Source: Planctomycetes bacterium GWF2_50_10
Lineage (GTDB): Bacteria > Planctomycetota > Phycisphaerae > Sedimentisphaerales > GWF2-50-10
Direction of reading: 5' to 3'
Length of the DNA stretch: 5,786 nucleotides
NCBI GenBank assembly: GCA_001824635.1
Contig: MHYB01000034.1
Span: 1 to 5,786 of the forward strand
Shown: positions 4,967-5,786 of the stretch, one piece after another
How the letters are laid out: each line of letters opens with the position of its first letter
How positions within the stretch are numbered: position 1 is the stretch's first letter
Notes under the pieces: generated by a model
Database searches by the model: none
The model's input: the letters and a program-made list of their open reading frames with translations, nothing else
What the model was told of the DNA's origin: nothing
Translations under genes and position numbers: made by a program

Positions 4967-5786
4967 TCAGGCCATGAAAACGGGCCTGATGTGTTTATCG
5001 AGAATATTTTCTTTTACGCCTTTTGCGATCACGTCCTCATACTTTTCGAGAGCGGATATATATTCCGAGCCAAGCTCGACGGCGACCTTGTAGCCGACGT
5101 GAATAAGCTGGCGGAAATTGGGGTTGTATTTCGGACAGGACTGGTCGTGGCGAAGTGCGGCTGCGAAATCGGGACCGCTCCAGGATGCAACGACCTGCGG
5201 AGAAGGAAGTTTTGATTTATCGATGTCAATTACCGTCGCGTAAGGGCCGCAGAGTTCATCGAAACGGCCAAGCGCGTTCGCATATATTTTGTTTGCGATC
5301 TGGAGGCCCTGTCCCCCTGCCATTGCAAGGCCGATGACTTCTTCCAGCCAGGTAGTCCCAGCGGTTTTAAGATGAAGGCCGGCATTGAATTTTTTAAGTG
5401 TTTTGCTGATCGGGCCGTAAATCGAAAATTTATCTGAACCTGAGTGCACAGATAATTTAAGGTTCGAAGGCAGGGCAAATTGCTTAACGGCCGCGGCTAT
5501 TACGGCGACATCCTGATCGAATTCTTTGGCGAACTGGGCAACATTGCCGACGTAATCGACACCTTTATTGAAGCGGCCTGTGAATTTTGGCGCAATAGTT
5601 TGAGCTGGAATTTTTGCATCGGCTACCATCGCCAGGGTAAAGAACATCTCTACCGGAGTCTGGGGCAGATTGGTTTCATCCATTGAGACTTCCGTAATGA
5701 AGTTATCCTCGCCTTTTATAGATGCGATCTTCTCATAAATATTCGCAGCCTCGCACACGCCGAGAAGATATTTTTTGGCAATCGCT
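4967..5786 (-). CDS. uxaE: Tagaturonate epimerase UxaE, C-terminal part (5' end beyond window)
   Basis: UxaE interconverts D-tagaturonate and D-fructuronate, letting galacturonate use the glucuronate branch; it was described in Thermotoga maritima as a replacement for tagaturonate reductase and altronate dehydratase. The frame stays open to the right edge and gives 272 residues before a TGA. A GTG at 5758 is not the start, because matching residues (AIAKKYLLG) continue upstream. Family-like segments, numbered in the fragment: TEVSMDETNLPQTPVEMFF (31-49), IAPKFTGRFNKGVDYVGN (64-81), KLSVHSGSDKFSIYGPISK (110-128), AGLHLKTAGTTWLEEVIGLA (135-154) and NPNFRQLIHVGYKVAVELG (221-239). The conserved histidines (H114, H138, H229) are plausible metal or substrate ligands. 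The full family is, from memory, a little under 500 residues, so about 200 are missing. It is the first visible gene of the operon, 18 bases before the reductase that would take its product. Confidence 0.9.
   Translation of the reverse strand, partial: AIAKKYLLGVCEAANIYEKIASIKGEDNFITEVSMDETNLPQTPVEMFFTLAMVADAKIPAQTIAPKFTGRFNKGVDYVGNVAQFAKEFDQDVAVIAAAVKQFALPSNLKLSVHSGSDKFSIYGPISKTLKKFNAGLHLKTAGTTWLEEVIGLAMAGGQGLQIANKIYANALGRFDELCGPYATVIDIDKSKLPSPQVVASWSGPDFAAALRHDQSCPKYNPNFRQLIHVGYKVAVELGSEYISALEKYEDVIAKGVKENILDKHIRPVFMA

Larger units (their letters stand above)
1..5786 (-). other. Hexuronate utilisation operon: uxaE - SDR reductase - LarA homologue - PfkB kinase - gnd - uxaC
   Basis: All six genes share one strand with gaps of 18, 16, 23, 47 and 72 bases and no terminator-like stem followed by a T-run in the direction of transcription. 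UxaC and UxaE bring glucuronate and galacturonate together at fructuronate, which the SDR reduces to mannonate. The next three genes would then carry mannonate to ribulose 5-phosphate through gluconate and 6-phosphogluconate (inference). The operon promoter and any regulator, transporter, mannonate dehydratase or aldolase genes would lie outside the window. Confidence 0.8.

Noticed and set aside
4967..5758. GTG at 5758 as the start of the uxaE gene
   Set aside because: The frame stays open to the window edge with family-like residues upstream, and the family is much longer than 263 residues.
1..5786. tRNA or rRNA genes, insertion sequences, CRISPR arrays, riboswitches
   Set aside because: Nearly all the window is conserved coding sequence; no cloverleaf, terminal repeats with a transposase, or spaced direct repeats are apparent, and the gaps are too short for a known riboswitch.

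Overview
The window holds five complete or near-complete genes and one gene start, all on the minus strand. Read in transcription order (right to left) they are: C-terminal part of tagaturonate epimerase UxaE (4967-5786, cut by the right edge), an SDR fructuronate reductase / D-mannonate oxidoreductase (4130-4948), a LarA-superfamily (lactate racemase / DUF2088) protein (2845-4113), a PfkB-family sugar (acid) kinase (1748-2821), 6-phosphogluconate dehydrogenase Gnd (243-1700), and the first 56 codons of glucuronate/galacturonate isomerase UxaC (1-170, cut by the left edge). Gaps are 18, 16, 23, 47 and 72 bases, and each start has a purine-rich Shine-Dalgarno-like sequence, so this reads as one hexuronate-catabolism operon. 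Only the last gap, between gnd and uxaC, carries visible regulatory structure: a 12-bp-arm inverted repeat with a possible internal promoter embedded in it.

How the genes fit together: UxaC makes tagaturonate from galacturonate and fructuronate from glucuronate. UxaE converts tagaturonate to fructuronate, and the SDR reduces fructuronate to D-mannonate. In the textbook route mannonate dehydratase (UxuA), KDG kinase and KDPG aldolase follow. Neither UxuA nor the aldolase is in this window. In their place are a LarA homologue and Gnd. LarA-family nickel enzymes epimerise the carbon next to a carboxylate, and D-mannonate and D-gluconate differ only at that carbon (C2). My central inference is a dehydratase-free branch: D-mannonate -> D-gluconate (LarA homologue) -> 6-phosphogluconate (PfkB kinase) -> ribulose 5-phosphate + CO2 + NADPH (Gnd). 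This would send pectin or glucuronan sugars into the pentose phosphate pathway instead of the Entner-Doudoroff-type aldol cleavage. The LarA homologue keeps the catalytic histidines and the cofactor lysine at exactly the LarA spacing, while the kinase has lost the usual N-terminal Gly-Gly of KDG kinases, which fits a changed substrate.

Organism: a bacterium of roughly medium GC, with ATG starts and Shine-Dalgarno sites. The gene set suggests a polysaccharide-degrading, probably anaerobic bacterium. A planctomycete (Phycisphaerae-like), a lentisphaerote/verrucomicrobial or a similar lineage is a guess from gene style only and cannot be settled here. No RNA genes, mobile elements or CRISPR arrays are visible.
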